From positions 1-64,000 of the forward strand of contig NZ_JADNBB010000022.1 of NCBI RefSeq assembly GCF_015550595.1: 64,000 bases of DNA, written 5' to 3'. The DNA is from Parabacteroides goldsteinii (lineage in GTDB: Bacteria > Bacteroidota > Bacteroidia > Bacteroidales > Tannerellaceae). A model generated the notes under the pieces. That model was not told the origin of the DNA. It made no database searches and saw only the letters and a program-made list of their open reading frames with translations. Below are positions 27,309 through 35,510 of this stretch, piece after piece. Numbering within the stretch: position 1 is the first letter of the stretch; the number at the start of each line of letters is the position of its first letter. Both the position numbers and the translations under genes were made by a program.

Positions 27309-28136
27309 TTACTTTGAATAGGTAAACGTATAATTATATGTATTCGTCTCTGCTATTTTATCGGTAGAACTGATCTGTTCCTGAATTGTCATGGCGGTAA
27401 TATAATCGCCGGTAGTTGTAAAATGATACGTGTAATTTGCAGTTGTGTCATCCTCTCCGGAAAGACTGTAGTAAGTAGCCGATTCAGGTAAGTTCCTACT
27501 CCGGTTTCCATAGAGTAGATTTATCGGAGAAAAAGCATCAAAACCTACCGGATTAAAAGAAGGTATCACACGCCAGGGGAAATTGGACGGAGTCAAGGCC
27601 ATGCCATATTTATATTCTATTCTTTTCTTGTCCTGGGTGAAAAGGACAACATTATTGTTTTCCCATGAATAAGTTTCTTCTTTGTCAAATATTTGTGATT
27701 CGTAGCCGTCCCCTCCTTCTTTCGGCCAGGTCATTGTTCGTGAAGCACCGGTCAGGCTGGAACCACTATATTTATAATCATATTTATCACTTGTGTAAAC
27801 CTCTCTATTATAGGGGTTATCCTTTTTAACGGACTTTTCTATAATGACACTTCCCTGCATAGTATATTCAATCCGTTCGATACCCTCCTCAGGATTTATC
27901 ATTGTTATCTTTTTATCTACATATATAAAAGGAATCTTCTTTCCATCAACAAAGTCGATAGAAGCAATCTTATCATCATTCGTATAATTGATATATGCAA
28001 AAAACACCACATCCGTCCCTTGGGTACATGTAATCTGGGATAGTTTGTCCAATTCAGGTACAACAGGTTTATCATCATCTCCGCAAGATAATAATCCGAC
28101 AATCATTATCATGAATAAAAATGCATACTTTTTCAT
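27309..28136 (-). CDS. DUF4595-like lipoprotein of unknown function
   Basis: The protein has 275 residues. The lipoprotein signal (MIMIVGLLSC) is followed by an acidic linker (GDDDKPVVPELDKL) that resembles the surface-export signal of Bacteroidetes lipoproteins. The rest is a run of antiparallel strands with alternating Tyr and polar residues (FFAYINYTNDDKIASIDF, SDKYDYKYSGSSL, YTYHFTTTGDYITAMTIQEQ, YNYTFTYSK). That is the look of the DUF4595 porin-like-fold family, which has no known enzymatic role. It is separated by more than 200 bases from both neighbours and may have its own promoter. A role in surface glycan binding is possible but not shown. Confidence 0.65.
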   Translation of the reverse strand: MKKYAFLFMIMIVGLLSCGDDDKPVVPELDKLSQITCTQGTDVVFFAYINYTNDDKIASIDFVDGKKIPFIYVDKKITMINPEEGIERIEYTMQGSVIIEKSVKKDNPYNREVYTSDKYDYKYSGSSLTGASRTMTWPKEGGDGYESQIFDKEETYSWENNNVVLFTQDKKRIEYKYGMALTPSNFPWRVIPSFNPVGFDAFSPINLLYGNRSRNLPESATYYSLSGEDDTTANYTYHFTTTGDYITAMTIQEQISSTDKIAETNTYNYTFTYSK

Positions 28137-28163
28137 CTCTTCCGTTTTTATTATTCAACATGA

Positions 28164-28171
28164 CAAAATTA
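28164..28171 (-). promoter_or_regulatory. candidate -7 box for the DUF4595-like gene
   Basis: TAATTTTG on the minus strand matches TAnnTTTG and lies 27 bases before the ATG at 28136. No clear TTTG -33 box is present at the preferred distance. Confidence 0.35.
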
Positions 28172-28260
28172 GAATATTTGGAGAAATAAAGGCAGAAGTA
28201 ACCTATTTTAAGCAATCGAGCTTGAATAAATCCTATATTCTTTCAGAATTTAAGCAAAGT

Positions 28261-28306
28261 ATTTCCTGAGTAAGATATTATCAACAAATATCTTACAGCA
28301 GGAAAT
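28261..28306 (-). terminator. stem-loop downstream of the GH3-GH20 unit
   Basis: Arms 28261-28279 and 28287-28306 (atttcctgagtaagatatt and its near reverse complement) form a long stem with one interruption and a 7-base loop. It lies about 70 bases after the GH20 stop on the minus strand. There is no T-run, so it may terminate weakly or protect the mRNA end. Confidence 0.5.
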
Positions 28307-28376
28307 AAGGTATCACAAACAATATTTAATTTTTGATAATGTAAATTGGAATATCAAACCATCGAAGATGATCACC

Positions 28377-30689
28377 TTACTCTATACTTATTTCATCCAC
28401 AAACAGGAACGCCGCATTTCCCGGCCACATATGCCAGGCAGGAAGCTTGGGAGTCACTTTAACAACGATACGGACATAACGTGTCGGCGTCTCCGTAAAA
28501 TCCAGGGTATAGGGATAGATTCCGTCTTTATCGTCTTTACCTAATACCGGATAAGATTGTGAAGCTACTTTACGGAAGTTTGCCCCATCCGCCGAAAGCA
28601 GGACATCAAACCCTATCGGTCCCATAACAGCTGCTCCTTTCGAGATATTTGCAGTAAAAGAAACTATCTTCACCGGGGTTGTTTCCCGAAGATCGATCAT
28701 TACATCCATATCCGTCAGGAAACCGAGCCAACGGCCGGTATTATAATTACTGTTTCCCCGTAAACCGTCTGTCAGGGTAGTCGCTCCTCCAAAAGTATAG
28801 TTCGGATGAGGAGAACTAAATAGGCGGATAGGTTTAAAGGTTGCCTTATTCACCTGTATATTTTCTGTAAAAAGCTCGCTTGTTTCTCCTTCGAAGATAA
28901 CCCGGGCCTGAAGAAGAGCTTTTTGATCTACCATAACAGGCGTTGTATAAACCGTTGAACTGATATCCGGTTCGCTACCATCCAACGTATAATAAATAGT
29001 GCGGTTGCCGATGGTCGATAAAGAAACGGCCAATGCTCCGCGGACGGTATCCGGTTTAAAAGATTCCGTTATTTGGAATGCGTGTCTAGAATAAGTATAT
29101 TTCTCCCGATCATAGATATCTACCATACGATAAAGCCTGTCCATAAAACCGTCAAAGTCATGTTGTTCAGGTGTTGACCAAGCCAACTCGCTTAATGCGG
29201 CTACTCTTGGGAGAATCAGATATTCGGCTCGATCCGGCGTCTCGATCCGTTCTGACCAAAGGCAACCTTGTACACCGATAATATGTTTTTGTACATCCAA
29301 CGGCAAAGAATCGGGTACAGGCTCGAAATCATATATCCGCCGAATACCACGATTTCCACCAAGTTCCAGCAGTTGTTTACTGCTAAAGTAAAGAATCCCG
29401 GCTGGTGTCATAATGACATCATGCTGCTGTTGTGCCGCTTTAACTCCGTTTTCTGTTCCACGCCATGACATCACGGTTGCATTCGGAGCAAGGCCGCCTT
29501 CCAGTATTTCATCCCAGCCGATTATCTGGCGGCCTTTACTGTTTACAAACGCTTCGATACGCGTCATGAAATAGCTTTGTAGTTTATCTTCCGCCTGATG
29601 TTCTTTGGTATCTTTCCAGCCCATCTTATGAATTAATTGCTGACATTTAGAACATTTACTCCATCGGTCGCGAGGGCATTCATCTCCACCGACATGAATA
29701 TAATGTGATGGAAACAGATTGATAATCTCCGATAGGACATCCTCTGCAAAACGAAGTGACTGTTCATTCCCTATACATAAAACGTCTTTATGGACACCAT
29801 AAGTTGTAGCTACTTCATACGGACCACCCGTGCACCCTAATTCCGGATAAGCAGCCAACGCCGATGTGATATGACCGGGCAAATCGATCTCCGGAACAAC
29901 TGTTATGTAGCGATCAGCTGCATATTTTACAATCTCCCGGACTTCATCCTGCGTATAGAAACCACCATAAGGAATCCCGTCGAACTTTCCGGAGCCATCG
30001 TTCAGCAACGATTCTTTACGCCGTGAGCCGACCTCTGTCAGACGGGGATATTTCTTGATCTCGATCCGCCATCCCTGATCTTCCGTCAGATGCCAATGGA
30101 AGGTATTGAGATTGTGCAGAGCTAGAATATCAATATATTTCTTGATAAAATCCGTTGAAAAGAAGTGGCGCCCAACATCCAGATGCATCCCTCTGTACGA
30201 AAACCGAGGATGATCTTCTATCAGGATTGCCGGAAGAATGATTTCTTTATTCTCTGCTCCTGACGGCAACGACTTACGCAAGGTTTGTATGCCATAAAAA
30301 AGCCCGGCTTCACTTTTACCTGTAATAGAAACGGTTTTATTATTCACTTCCAATCGATAGCCCTCCGGAGAATTTTCAGAAATATCCTCCAACAGCAAAT
30401 TTATTCCGTTGGAGGAAACCCTACCTTCTGTCGTTTCCGGTTGAAATCCGGTTACTTCTTTTATATAGCCAGAAAGGAAAGCCGCTAATTGTTCGGCTTT
30501 TTCATTACCCGCCGGATATCCGATACGCGTTGTCCCGGAAAGAGTGAATGGAGAGGTTCCCGTTTCTTCTATTTTTACCGGCAGAGGTATGATACGATAG
30601 TCAGCCGACAACTTTTTTCCACTTTCTGTACACGACAGAAGTAAAACTGCCAGTATCGTCATTGTTACCTGTTTGATCGATATTTTCAT
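28377..30689 (-). CDS. GH20 beta-N-acetylhexosaminidase, lipoprotein
   Basis: The protein has 770 residues, with a lipoprotein signal (LAVLLLSC). It has a GH20b N-terminal domain (about 30-155), a GH20 TIM barrel (about 160-500, FSYRGMHLDVGRHFF, FHWHLTEDQGWRIEIK, VVPEIDLPGH) with the catalytic Asp336-Glu337 pair in HVGGDECP, a chitobiase-type C-terminal segment (TIYYTLDGSEPD, about 555-600) and a final discoidin-like carbohydrate-binding domain (about 625-770). GH20 enzymes release terminal GlcNAc or GalNAc by substrate-assisted catalysis, typically from host glycans or chitooligosaccharides. The start is only 5 bases after the GH3 stop, so the two are co-transcribed. Confidence 0.95.
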   Translation of the reverse strand: MKISIKQVTMTILAVLLLSCTESGKKLSADYRIIPLPVKIEETGTSPFTLSGTTRIGYPAGNEKAEQLAAFLSGYIKEVTGFQPETTEGRVSSNGINLLLEDISENSPEGYRLEVNNKTVSITGKSEAGLFYGIQTLRKSLPSGAENKEIILPAILIEDHPRFSYRGMHLDVGRHFFSTDFIKKYIDILALHNLNTFHWHLTEDQGWRIEIKKYPRLTEVGSRRKESLLNDGSGKFDGIPYGGFYTQDEVREIVKYAADRYITVVPEIDLPGHITSALAAYPELGCTGGPYEVATTYGVHKDVLCIGNEQSLRFAEDVLSEIINLFPSHYIHVGGDECPRDRWSKCSKCQQLIHKMGWKDTKEHQAEDKLQSYFMTRIEAFVNSKGRQIIGWDEILEGGLAPNATVMSWRGTENGVKAAQQQHDVIMTPAGILYFSSKQLLELGGNRGIRRIYDFEPVPDSLPLDVQKHIIGVQGCLWSERIETPDRAEYLILPRVAALSELAWSTPEQHDFDGFMDRLYRMVDIYDREKYTYSRHAFQITESFKPDTVRGALAVSLSTIGNRTIYYTLDGSEPDISSTVYTTPVMVDQKALLQARVIFEGETSELFTENIQVNKATFKPIRLFSSPHPNYTFGGATTLTDGLRGNSNYNTGRWLGFLTDMDVMIDLRETTPVKIVSFTANISKGAAVMGPIGFDVLLSADGANFRKVASQSYPVLGKDDKDGIYPYTLDFTETPTRYVRIVVKVTPKLPAWHMWPGNAAFLFVDEISIE

Positions 30690-30694
30690 TGTAT

Positions 30695-33394
30695 TTATAG
30701 TTTAATATGTGGAGGTTGGGAAACAGTCCCCAGATTTATTTTCAATTGCTGATGGATAGTCCCTTTCAAACGGATATCCTTACAGGAGCGTCCTACCATA
30801 ATACGGAAATCACCGGGTTCTACCACCCGGTTCATGTCTTTATCCAACATCGACAAGTCTTCTTCTGTAATCTGAAAGCTTACTTTCCGGGTTTCGTCCG
30901 GCGCCAATGGAACCGGTTCAAAATGGATCAACCGGGTGATAGGTTGAGTAACAGAGGCCACTTTATCGAGTAAATAAAGTTGTACGACTTCATTCGCCGG
31001 ATACTTTCCGGTATTCTTTACCCTAAAAGAGACCTTATAAGATGTACGACCGGGAACAGGTTCTATTTTCAAATCTCTATAATCGAATTCCGAATAACTT
31101 AATCCATAACCAAACGGAAATAAAGGTTCCCCTGTCAAATTCAGATAATCATCGCTACGCCCGGTAGGTTTATGGCTATAATTCAATGGTAACTGAGCTT
31201 CATCGATAGGATAAGTTATCGGAAGTTTTCCGGAAGGATTATAGTCGCCAAACAATACATCGGCAATGGCATTTCCCCCTTCTTCACCAGGATACCAAGC
31301 ATTTAATATAGATTGTACATTATCTATCCATTCCGACATAACAACGGCACTTCCCCCTATTAGTACGACAACTGTCGGCTTTCCTGTCGCAGCCACACGA
31401 TTGATCAATTCCTCTTGCCTGCCGGGTAAAGTCAGATAACCTCTGTCACGAAACTCTCCCTCTTCAAGGCCCACCACCACAACCGCAACATCCGACTGAA
31501 GGGCAGCTTGTACAGCACGTTCGATACTCTCTTCTTCATTTTTAACTCCATAATCCCAAACCAGGCGAATACGGGCATTACGGGTATTCTCATAAAAGCG
31601 GACCTTTATATCGTATTCCTTCCCTTTTTCAAAACGGAACGGCACAAGAGAGGTTCCGAACGAAGTCTTATAAGGTTTGTCGATCAGTTTTTCCCCGTCT
31701 ATCCAAAGTTGATAACCATCGTTACCTTCCAACCCGAACTGATACGTTCCGGAAACAGGGGATTGCATCTTCCCTTTCCATTCGACAGAAAACCAGTCAA
31801 CAGCCAGGCAGGTATCCGGAGCAAAAAGTGTCCAAGAGAATTGTAACTGTTTATCGATCCGTCTCAGATCCGGTTGTCCGTCACAAGTAATATTATTAAA
31901 ATAAGCTCCTTCCAAGCCAGATTTCCCCTCCGACGTAAAAAGGAAATTCCCCGGCACCGTCACGTAAGCTGGATTTACCCGTTTACACCCCATTTCATAA
32001 AGTATCTCCGTCCGGTCACCCAGCTTATTCTTCATACCATCTAAAATACTGACCTTCTTTACGCCGGGACCGCTATATCCTCCTAAGCGAGCAGCTGTTG
32101 CATCCTCCCCTATCAGTGCGATACGACTGATTTGTTTGGATAACGGTAATACCTGATCGCTATTCTTAAGTAGAACCATCGATTTACGGGCCGCTTCGCG
32201 TGTCAATGCCCGATGTTCGGCACAGGCATTCCATTTCTCCGCTTCAGTTTCATCAACATAAGGATGTTCGAAAAGCCCCAGGCGGAACTTAGCTTTTAAT
32301 ACTTGTCCGGCAGCCCGATCGAGTGCCTCCTTTGTAACCCGGCCATCCAGGCAAGCCTGTAAAAAAGGAAGATGCTCATCGTAAGTTGTCTGAAAAATAA
32401 CATCCAACCCTCCATTAACAGCATCAGCACCAGCCTCTGCAAAATTATTAACTGTATGATGTAATTTATGAATAATACCGACCGCATCAGCATCAGCTAT
32501 TGTAAAGCCGTCGAACCCCCATTCTCCCCGAAGCTTATCTATCAGTAACCAAGGATTGGCTGTGCATGGTGTTCCATCCAACATATTATAAGCTGTCATT
32601 ACCGATTGTGAACCACCTTCCATAAAGCAGGCTTTAAAGGGTACCAGATGTGTCTCTTCCAAATAGCGTTCGGTAAAATGGATCGGATTGCTGTCCCGTC
32701 CTCCATCACCGGAGTTGGCCACAAAATGCTTGGGAGTAGTTATCACACCCAACTCTTCAAAGCCTCTCACAAAATTCACTCCCATACAAGCCGATAAATA
32801 AGGATCTTCTCCATACGTTTCTTCCACACGTCCCCACCGTACATCCGTAGCCAGATTAACTACCGGTGATAAGATCTGCCGGATACCGCGTGTTTTCGTT
32901 TCCATGGCAATGGCATGAGAAACTTTTTTCATTAACGTGGTATCAAAACTGGCAGCTAAAGCAATCGCCTGAGGAAAAGCGGTTGCTCCGCCACGTACCA
33001 ACCCATGTAAAGCTTCATCAAAAGCAATAATAGGAATTCCCAGACGCGTTTCTTCCACAAAAAATCGCTGAATCTCATTTACCTTTTTAACTGTTTCACG
33101 TGCTGTCAAAGTCGGATTATACTGCAAAAGCTGTTTCAGTTCGGGATTATCTGCCCCTACTGTCGATACCTGAAAACCAAAAATCCCATGAGAGAATTTC
33201 TCTTTACCCAAATCCAGATCACCCGGCATCATATAAATCTGCCAGAATTTCTCTTCAATCGTCATCCGGTTTAACAAATCTTTCACCCGCTCTTCTACAG
33301 GTAATGTCGGATCCTTATAAGGTAGACGTTTTTCCGATTCGGTAAAAGAGCACAAAAACAAAATTAAAATACAACAATAACCAACTATTTTCAT
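30695..33394 (-). CDS. GH3 glycosidase with PA14-like insert, exported
   Basis: The protein has 899 residues from the ATG at 33394, where a signal peptide begins (IVGYCCILILFLC). The longer frame starting at 33490 adds a hydrophobic unlikely leader. GH3 N- and C-domains are clear (IPIIAFDEALHGL, VARGG-like RGGATAFPQAIALAAS, TPKHFVANSG, YPGEEGGNAIADVLFGDYNPSGKLPITYP). A PA14-like domain sits inside (about 480-630, SGTYQFGLEGNDGYQLWIDGEKLI), followed by a fibronectin-like C-terminus. The nucleophile is Asp301 in TIADADAV, where many homologs read SDW. GH3 enzymes remove terminal beta-glucose, beta-xylose or beta-GlcNAc. It is the first gene of a minus unit with GH20 and is divergent from the ECF sigma gene. 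Confidence 0.93.
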   Translation of the reverse strand: MKIVGYCCILILFLCSFTESEKRLPYKDPTLPVEERVKDLLNRMTIEEKFWQIYMMPGDLDLGKEKFSHGIFGFQVSTVGADNPELKQLLQYNPTLTARETVKKVNEIQRFFVEETRLGIPIIAFDEALHGLVRGGATAFPQAIALAASFDTTLMKKVSHAIAMETKTRGIRQILSPVVNLATDVRWGRVEETYGEDPYLSACMGVNFVRGFEELGVITTPKHFVANSGDGGRDSNPIHFTERYLEETHLVPFKACFMEGGSQSVMTAYNMLDGTPCTANPWLLIDKLRGEWGFDGFTIADADAVGIIHKLHHTVNNFAEAGADAVNGGLDVIFQTTYDEHLPFLQACLDGRVTKEALDRAAGQVLKAKFRLGLFEHPYVDETEAEKWNACAEHRALTREAARKSMVLLKNSDQVLPLSKQISRIALIGEDATAARLGGYSGPGVKKVSILDGMKNKLGDRTEILYEMGCKRVNPAYVTVPGNFLFTSEGKSGLEGAYFNNITCDGQPDLRRIDKQLQFSWTLFAPDTCLAVDWFSVEWKGKMQSPVSGTYQFGLEGNDGYQLWIDGEKLIDKPYKTSFGTSLVPFRFEKGKEYDIKVRFYENTRNARIRLVWDYGVKNEEESIERAVQAALQSDVAVVVVGLEEGEFRDRGYLTLPGRQEELINRVAATGKPTVVVLIGGSAVVMSEWIDNVQSILNAWYPGEEGGNAIADVLFGDYNPSGKLPITYPIDEAQLPLNYSHKPTGRSDDYLNLTGEPLFPFGYGLSYSEFDYRDLKIEPVPGRTSYKVSFRVKNTGKYPANEVVQLYLLDKVASVTQPITRLIHFEPVPLAPDETRKVSFQITEEDLSMLDKDMNRVVEPGDFRIMVGRSCKDIRLKGTIHQQLKINLGTVSQPPHIKL

Positions 33395-33435
33395 ACCATA
33401 ATAATATAAGAAAGGATTATACAATAATAAACAAA

Positions 33436-33480
33436 AAGTGGTCGTGCATATATAACTTAGTATATATGTCACAACCACTT
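33436..33480. promoter_or_regulatory. large dyad in the divergent GH3/ECF-sigma promoter region
   Basis: Arms 33436-33454 and 33461-33480 (aagtggt.gtg.catatata) are near-perfect inverted repeats around a 6-base centre. The dyad lies 42 bases before the GH3 ATG and about 100 bases before the sigma ATG. Its symmetry and position fit either an operator shared by the two units or a hairpin in the GH3 leader RNA. The remainder of the 33395-33580 gap is A-rich. Confidence 0.5.
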
Positions 33481-33541
33481 CCGCATGCAATATTCAAAAA
33501 AAATAACGAATAAAACAAATGGGAAAGAAGAAAAAAAGGGA

Positions 33542-33549
33542 TATATTTG
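33542..33549 (+). promoter_or_regulatory. candidate -7 box for the second ECF sigma operon
   Basis: TATATTTG matches TAnnTTTG. It would place transcription start at about 33556, which makes the ATG at 33581 (with AAAGGA at 33568-33573) a better translation start than the ATG at 33560. Confidence 0.4.
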
Positions 33550-33580
33550 ACCTCTGAAAATGAGTATAAAGGAATATTTG

Positions 33581-34198
33581 ATGAAAGACATCTCGCCAGC
33601 AGAAAGAATCAAAAATGGAGATCGAAATGCTTTTAATGATCTTTATAAGCAGCATTATTTTTCTGTCCGTTCATACGCCAGGCTATTGTTGGATGAAAAT
33701 GAAGCTGAGGATGTCGTTCAGGATGTATTTTTTAATTTGTGGTTGCATCGGGATACACTGGATGAAACTCTTTCTTTACGTGGCTATTTGCTCCGTTCTG
33801 TTTATAACACCGCTTTAAATATATTGAAGCGTAAAGGTTTACTGGAAAACTACAGTAATATATATAAACAGGAGATTGAAGAGATTGGGTATCAGTACTA
33901 CAATCCCGATACCAACGACACATTACGGAATTTATATAATCAGGATCTCAGAATTGAATTAAACGCAGCTATTGAAAGCCTTCCGCCTCGCTGCAAAGAG
34001 GCTTTCTCTTTAAGCTTCTTATATGATATGTCTGCAAAAGAGATCAGCACAAAACTGGGAGTATCTAAAAGCACCGTTGAAAACCACATTTACAACGCGC
34101 TTAAAGTACTCCGGGAAAAGTTGAAATCCCATAAAGGCAGTTCACTGATCATCCCGATTCTGTTCAAATTTATAGAAATTATAGATAAAACGAATTAG
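33581..34198 (+). CDS. ECF-type RNA polymerase sigma factor
   Basis: The protein has 205 residues from the ATG at 33581, chosen because AAAGGA lies seven bases before it; an in-frame ATG at 33560 would add seven residues. Region 2 (about 15-80, DEAEDVVQDVFFNLWLHR-like) and region 4 (about 135-185, LPPRCKEAFSLSFLYDMS, IStkLGVSKSTVENHIYNAL) are both present. A FecR anti-sigma gene, an STN-type SusC and a SusD follow on the same strand, so this is the output of a second trans-envelope glycan-sensing module. The GH3-GH20 unit runs away from it on the other strand and may be part of the same regulon. Confidence 0.92.
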   Translation: MKDISPAERIKNGDRNAFNDLYKQHYFSVRSYARLLLDENEAEDVVQDVFFNLWLHRDTLDETLSLRGYLLRSVYNTALNILKRKGLLENYSNIYKQEIEEIGYQYYNPDTNDTLRNLYNQDLRIELNAAIESLPPRCKEAFSLSFLYDMSAKEISTKLGVSKSTVENHIYNALKVLREKLKSHKGSSLIIPILFKFIEIIDKTN

Positions 34199-34244
34199 GT
34201 GTTTTTTCTTATAAAGTTGTATATAACAATAAGAGAACTAGAAA

Positions 34245-35210
34245 ATGGAAGAGGATACTATATATAGATATTTTACCTGTCAGACTACAGAAGAAGAAGA
34301 TAAGGCTATTTTGGACTGGATAAAGGCTTCAAAAGAAAACGAAGCTCTATTCTTTGAATTAAAAACAATATGGTACTCTTGCTCTGAACAAAAAAGAGAA
34401 GATCCATGGGTTTTGAAGCATTCATTGAACAGTTTGAACCAGCGTATCGACAATCTGGAAAAACAGCCTGACAAGCGTTCTTACGCCCGAAAATATCTCT
34501 ATCTATGGAGTAGCGCTGCCGCTATTATTGCCATCATCCTTACTCTCTCGATTTTCTATATGCAAAGGCCGGCTTCCTTACCTATGAATAGAATTTCCAA
34601 TGTCTTCACCGATTCTGTCATGCAGATAAAACTGACCGATGGTAGCACCGTCTGGCTGAATTCCGGAGCATCTTTGAGCTATCCTGCCGAATTTATTAGC
34701 GATACAAGAGAGGTTAAACTCAAAGGAAATGCCTTTTTTGAGGTAGCTAAAGACACGCTGCATCCTTTCATCGTTTCTACGGATTTATACCGGATCAAAG
34801 TGTTGGGAACAATCTTCAGTCTTAATACAGATAATGCTGATCATATGGCTGAAGCCGTATTGCTGGAAGGATCCATCCAATTGGAAAAATCCAGCGGAGA
34901 AAATCTCGTAGTCCTTCAACCCGGTCAACAGGTTGTATTTACCAGTGACTGTTCATCCGTCAAAATAAACAAAATCGATGCCCGCCAGCATACATTATGG
35001 CGATTCGGACTGGTTTGTCTTTCTAATGTTTCTTTACAGGAGATTCTCTCCTGTCTGGAAGAAACCTATCACATAAAAATACAAATGGATACTAAAAAAT
35101 TCACTAATCGCCGCTATAACTTCTCATTCAAACAAGCTAATAATCCGGAAGATGCACTGAGACATCTATTCTATCTTACTGGCGTACAAGCCACTATCCT
35201 ATCCGAATAA
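34245..35210 (+). CDS. FecR-family anti-sigma factor
   Basis: The protein has 321 residues. The cytoplasmic N-terminal part (about 1-85) begins EEDTIYRYFTCQTTEEEDKAI, the usual anti-sigma helix set. One membrane segment (about 89-108, LWSSAAAIIAIILTLSIFYM) leads to the periplasmic FecR domain (LTDGSTVWLNSGASLSYP, GNAFFEVAKDTLHPFIVST, VLLEGSIQLEKSSGENLVVLQPGQQ) and a C-terminal DUF4974-like domain (VSLQEILSCLEETYHIKI). It should bind the sigma factor encoded 46 bases upstream and receive the signal from the STN domain of the SusC encoded downstream. Confidence 0.92.
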   Translation: MEEDTIYRYFTCQTTEEEDKAILDWIKASKENEALFFELKTIWYSCSEQKREDPWVLKHSLNSLNQRIDNLEKQPDKRSYARKYLYLWSSAAAIIAIILTLSIFYMQRPASLPMNRISNVFTDSVMQIKLTDGSTVWLNSGASLSYPAEFISDTREVKLKGNAFFEVAKDTLHPFIVSTDLYRIKVLGTIFSLNTDNADHMAEAVLLEGSIQLEKSSGENLVVLQPGQQVVFTSDCSSVKINKIDARQHTLWRFGLVCLSNVSLQEILSCLEETYHIKIQMDTKKFTNRRYNFSFKQANNPEDALRHLFYLTGVQATILSE

Positions 35211-35510
35211 AAAAAGTAAACTTCCCTTTAGGTACTTCTTTATACAAAATTGTATTTATTATGTAGCGAATGGTAAAAGCGTAAGGCTGACACCATTGCT
35301 ACATAAATAAGTATGCCCGTTCGCCATGTAATAAAGCGGGCTTTCGTGAAAACGCGCATTATTTAAGATAATGCACTAATGATAAATCAATTATGTTAAA
35401 CTAAAAAGAAAGCCTATGTGAAGCCAAAGAAAGAACCTCAGTTTTAACCGAGGATACAAAAAGAGTAAATTGTTATCAGTTAATCTTAAGAAAACAAATA
35501 AAAAGAATGT
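35211..35510 (+). promoter_or_regulatory. 300-base structured leader before SusC
   Basis: This gap without a gene holds four successive hairpins on the plus strand. The first is 35259-35306 (ttatgtagcgaatggt against its complement with one bulge). The others are 35315-35341 (gcccg/cgggc followed by ttt), 35356-35374 (gcattat/ataatgc) and 35436-35453 (cctc.gtt/aac.gagg). It could be a 5' untranslated leader with attenuator or small-RNA contact sites, or contain a small RNA. No TAnnTTTG box is evident, as expected if the ECF sigma factor reads this promoter. Confidence 0.45.

Noticed and set aside
33395-33490. N-terminal extension of the GH3 protein
   Set aside because: It crosses most of the large dyad and promoter region; the ATG at 33394 starts a normal signal peptide.
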